Part shown: piece after piece, positions 4,890-5,527 of the stretch
How positions within the stretch are numbered: position 1 is the stretch's first letter
Layout: each line of letters opens with the position of its first letter
From: an uncultured Neisseria sp.
GTDB lineage: Bacteria > Pseudomonadota > Gammaproteobacteria > Burkholderiales > Neisseriaceae
Assembly (NCBI GenBank): GCA_947097615.1
Contig: CAMURX010000120.1
Span: 1-5,527 of the forward strand
Length of the DNA: 5,527 nucleotides
Direction of reading: 5' to 3'
Position numbers and translations under genes: made by a program
The notes under the pieces: generated by a model
Told to the model about the DNA's origin: nothing
The model's input: only the letters and a program-made list of their open reading frames with translations
Database searches by the model: none

Positions 4890-5372
4890 ATGAGCAAACC
4901 CGATTACCCCGTCACCCCCGCCGTCCGCTTCCTGCGCGCCGCCCGAGCCACCTTCCTTCCCCGCCTCTACCCCTACGAAGAACACGGCGGCACGGCGCAT
5001 TCCGCCGCCCGCCTGGGCGTCCCCGAACACCAAGTCGTCAAAACCATCGTCCTGCAAAACGAAAACAAAAAAGGCCTCATCGTCCTCATGCACGGCGACC
5101 GGCAAATCTCCACCCGCAACCTAGCCCGCCAACTGGGCATGAAACACATCGAACCGGCCAGCCCACAGCAGGCCGCCAAATGGACGGGCTACCTCGTCGG
5201 CGGCACCAGCCCTTTCGGCACAAAAACCGCCCTGCCCGTCTTCGTCGAACGCAGCATCTGGGATTTGGACACCATTTACATCAACGGCGGCAAACGCGGC
5301 TTCCTCGTCGAAATCAGCCCGCAAGTGCTGCACACCCTCCACCCGCAAAGCGTCAACGCGGCAACGGATTAG
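4890..5372 (+). CDS. ybaK: Cys-tRNA(Pro) deacylase, YbaK/EbsC family
   Basis: A 160-residue single-domain YbaK-like protein. The E. coli homologue (159 residues) hydrolyses Cys-tRNA(Pro), which prolyl-tRNA synthetase makes by error, and so protects translation fidelity in trans. Landmarks match in order: TPAVRFL (9-15), HQVVKTIVL with K51 equivalent to the essential lysine of the E. coli enzyme (47-55), the GYLVGGTSPFG loop (100-110) and IYINGGKRG (129-137). The start at 4890 fits the family N-terminus, but no strong Shine-Dalgarno precedes it. A small GC-rich hairpin (4863-4867 with 4874-4878) sits 12 bases upstream and could lower initiation. It follows tetR by 77 bases and ends before a strong terminator. 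Related trans-editing subfamilies (ProXp-type) share the fold, so substrate preference is by homology only. Confidence 0.9.
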   Translation: MSKPDYPVTPAVRFLRAARATFLPRLYPYEEHGGTAHSAARLGVPEHQVVKTIVLQNENKKGLIVLMHGDRQISTRNLARQLGMKHIEPASPQQAAKWTGYLVGGTSPFGTKTALPVFVERSIWDLDTIYINGGKRGFLVEISPQVLHTLHPQSVNAATD

Positions 5373-5391
5373 CACTTCCGAACCAGCAAGC

Positions 5392-5441
5392 AAAAGGCCG
5401 TCTGAAAACCCGCCGTTTCTCAGGTTTTCAGACGGCCTTTT
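5392..5441 (+). terminator. DUS-pair intrinsic terminator after ybaK
   Basis: DUS copies at 5395-5406 (plus) and 5427-5438 (minus) extend into a perfect 19-bp stem (5392-5410 with 5423-5441), with a 12-base loop and a T run (5438-5442) followed by more T-rich sequence to 5452. It lies about 20 bases after the ybaK stop. This is the longest and most convincing terminator of the window. The A-rich 5' arm also gives a T run on the other strand, so it may work in both directions. Confidence 0.9.
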
Positions 5442-5453
5442 TCTACCTTTTTC

Positions 5454-5527
5454 TATAGTGAGTCAAAATAAAAAAGATACAAGGCTGCAAGCCGCAGACA
5501 GTACAGGTAGTACGGGGCAGGTTTTCT
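5454..5527. mobile_element. Correia-like repeat element, partial (runs off window)
   Basis: From 5454 the sequence begins TATAGTG and continues with an AT-rich stretch, then ACAAGGC, GCCGCAGACAGTACA (5490-5504) and TAGTACGG (5508-5515). From memory this is the order found in Neisseria Correia repeat enclosed elements: terminal TATAGTGGATTAAATTTAAA, then ACAAGGCGACGAAGCCGCAG and ACAGTACAAATAGTACGG. The terminal repeat here is diverged (tatagtgagtcaaaataaaa). Correia elements are short non-autonomous elements that insert at TA, can carry promoters and integration-host-factor sites, and are cut by RNase III when transcribed. This copy starts 12 bases after a terminator; its other end is outside the window, so type and intactness are unknown. 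Confidence 0.68.

Noticed and set aside
1..5527. CRISPR array, tRNA or rRNA gene, prophage, toxin-antitoxin or defence system
   Set aside because: No regularly spaced repeats other than DUS, no cloverleaf or rRNA segments recognised, and all substantial genes are identified housekeeping or regulatory types.

Overview
The window looks like chromosomal DNA of a commensal Neisseria or close relative. The main evidence is the 12-base DNA uptake sequence aggccgtctgaa (the AG dialect of commensal Neisseria, not the ATGCCGTCTGAA of N. meningitidis and N. gonorrhoeae). I find 13 perfect copies and one 11/12 copy on both strands, several arranged as inverted pairs that form terminators. A Correia-like repeat begins at the right edge. 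Coding strands are GC-rich with strong C preference at third positions. The exact species cannot be read from the sequence.

Layout: positions 1-67 hold most of a small element with imperfect terminal inverted repeats, cut by the window start. A DUS-pair terminator (87-119) ends a minus-strand RhlE-type DEAD-box RNA helicase (139-1455, GTG start). A 365-base divergent intergenic region follows. It has a good sigma70-type promoter for the helicase (1725-1753), a roughly 260-nt structured leader with an attenuator-like hairpin plus U-rich tract, and a probable promoter for the rightward gene. On the plus strand come a standalone RlmK-type 23S rRNA methyltransferase (1821-2771), a DUS-pair terminator, cca (2863-4092), a TetR/AcrR-family regulator (4168-4812) and a YbaK-type Cys-tRNA(Pro) deacylase (4890-5372). 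A 19-bp DUS-pair terminator and the first 74 bases of a Correia-like element close the window.

Four of the five genes act on RNA or translation fidelity: RNA remodelling, rRNA methylation, tRNA 3'-end repair and misacyl-tRNA hydrolysis. Hairpins after most genes suggest mainly separate transcription units. The exception is tetR-ybaK, where no terminator is seen in the 77-base gap, so these two may be cotranscribed. The genes are ordinary housekeeping types. The less ordinary content is regulatory and repeat-derived: the helicase leader, the use of DUS copies as gene boundaries and stop codons around rlmK and cca, and the two repeat elements at the window edges. I see no CRISPR array, tRNA, rRNA, phage or defence system.
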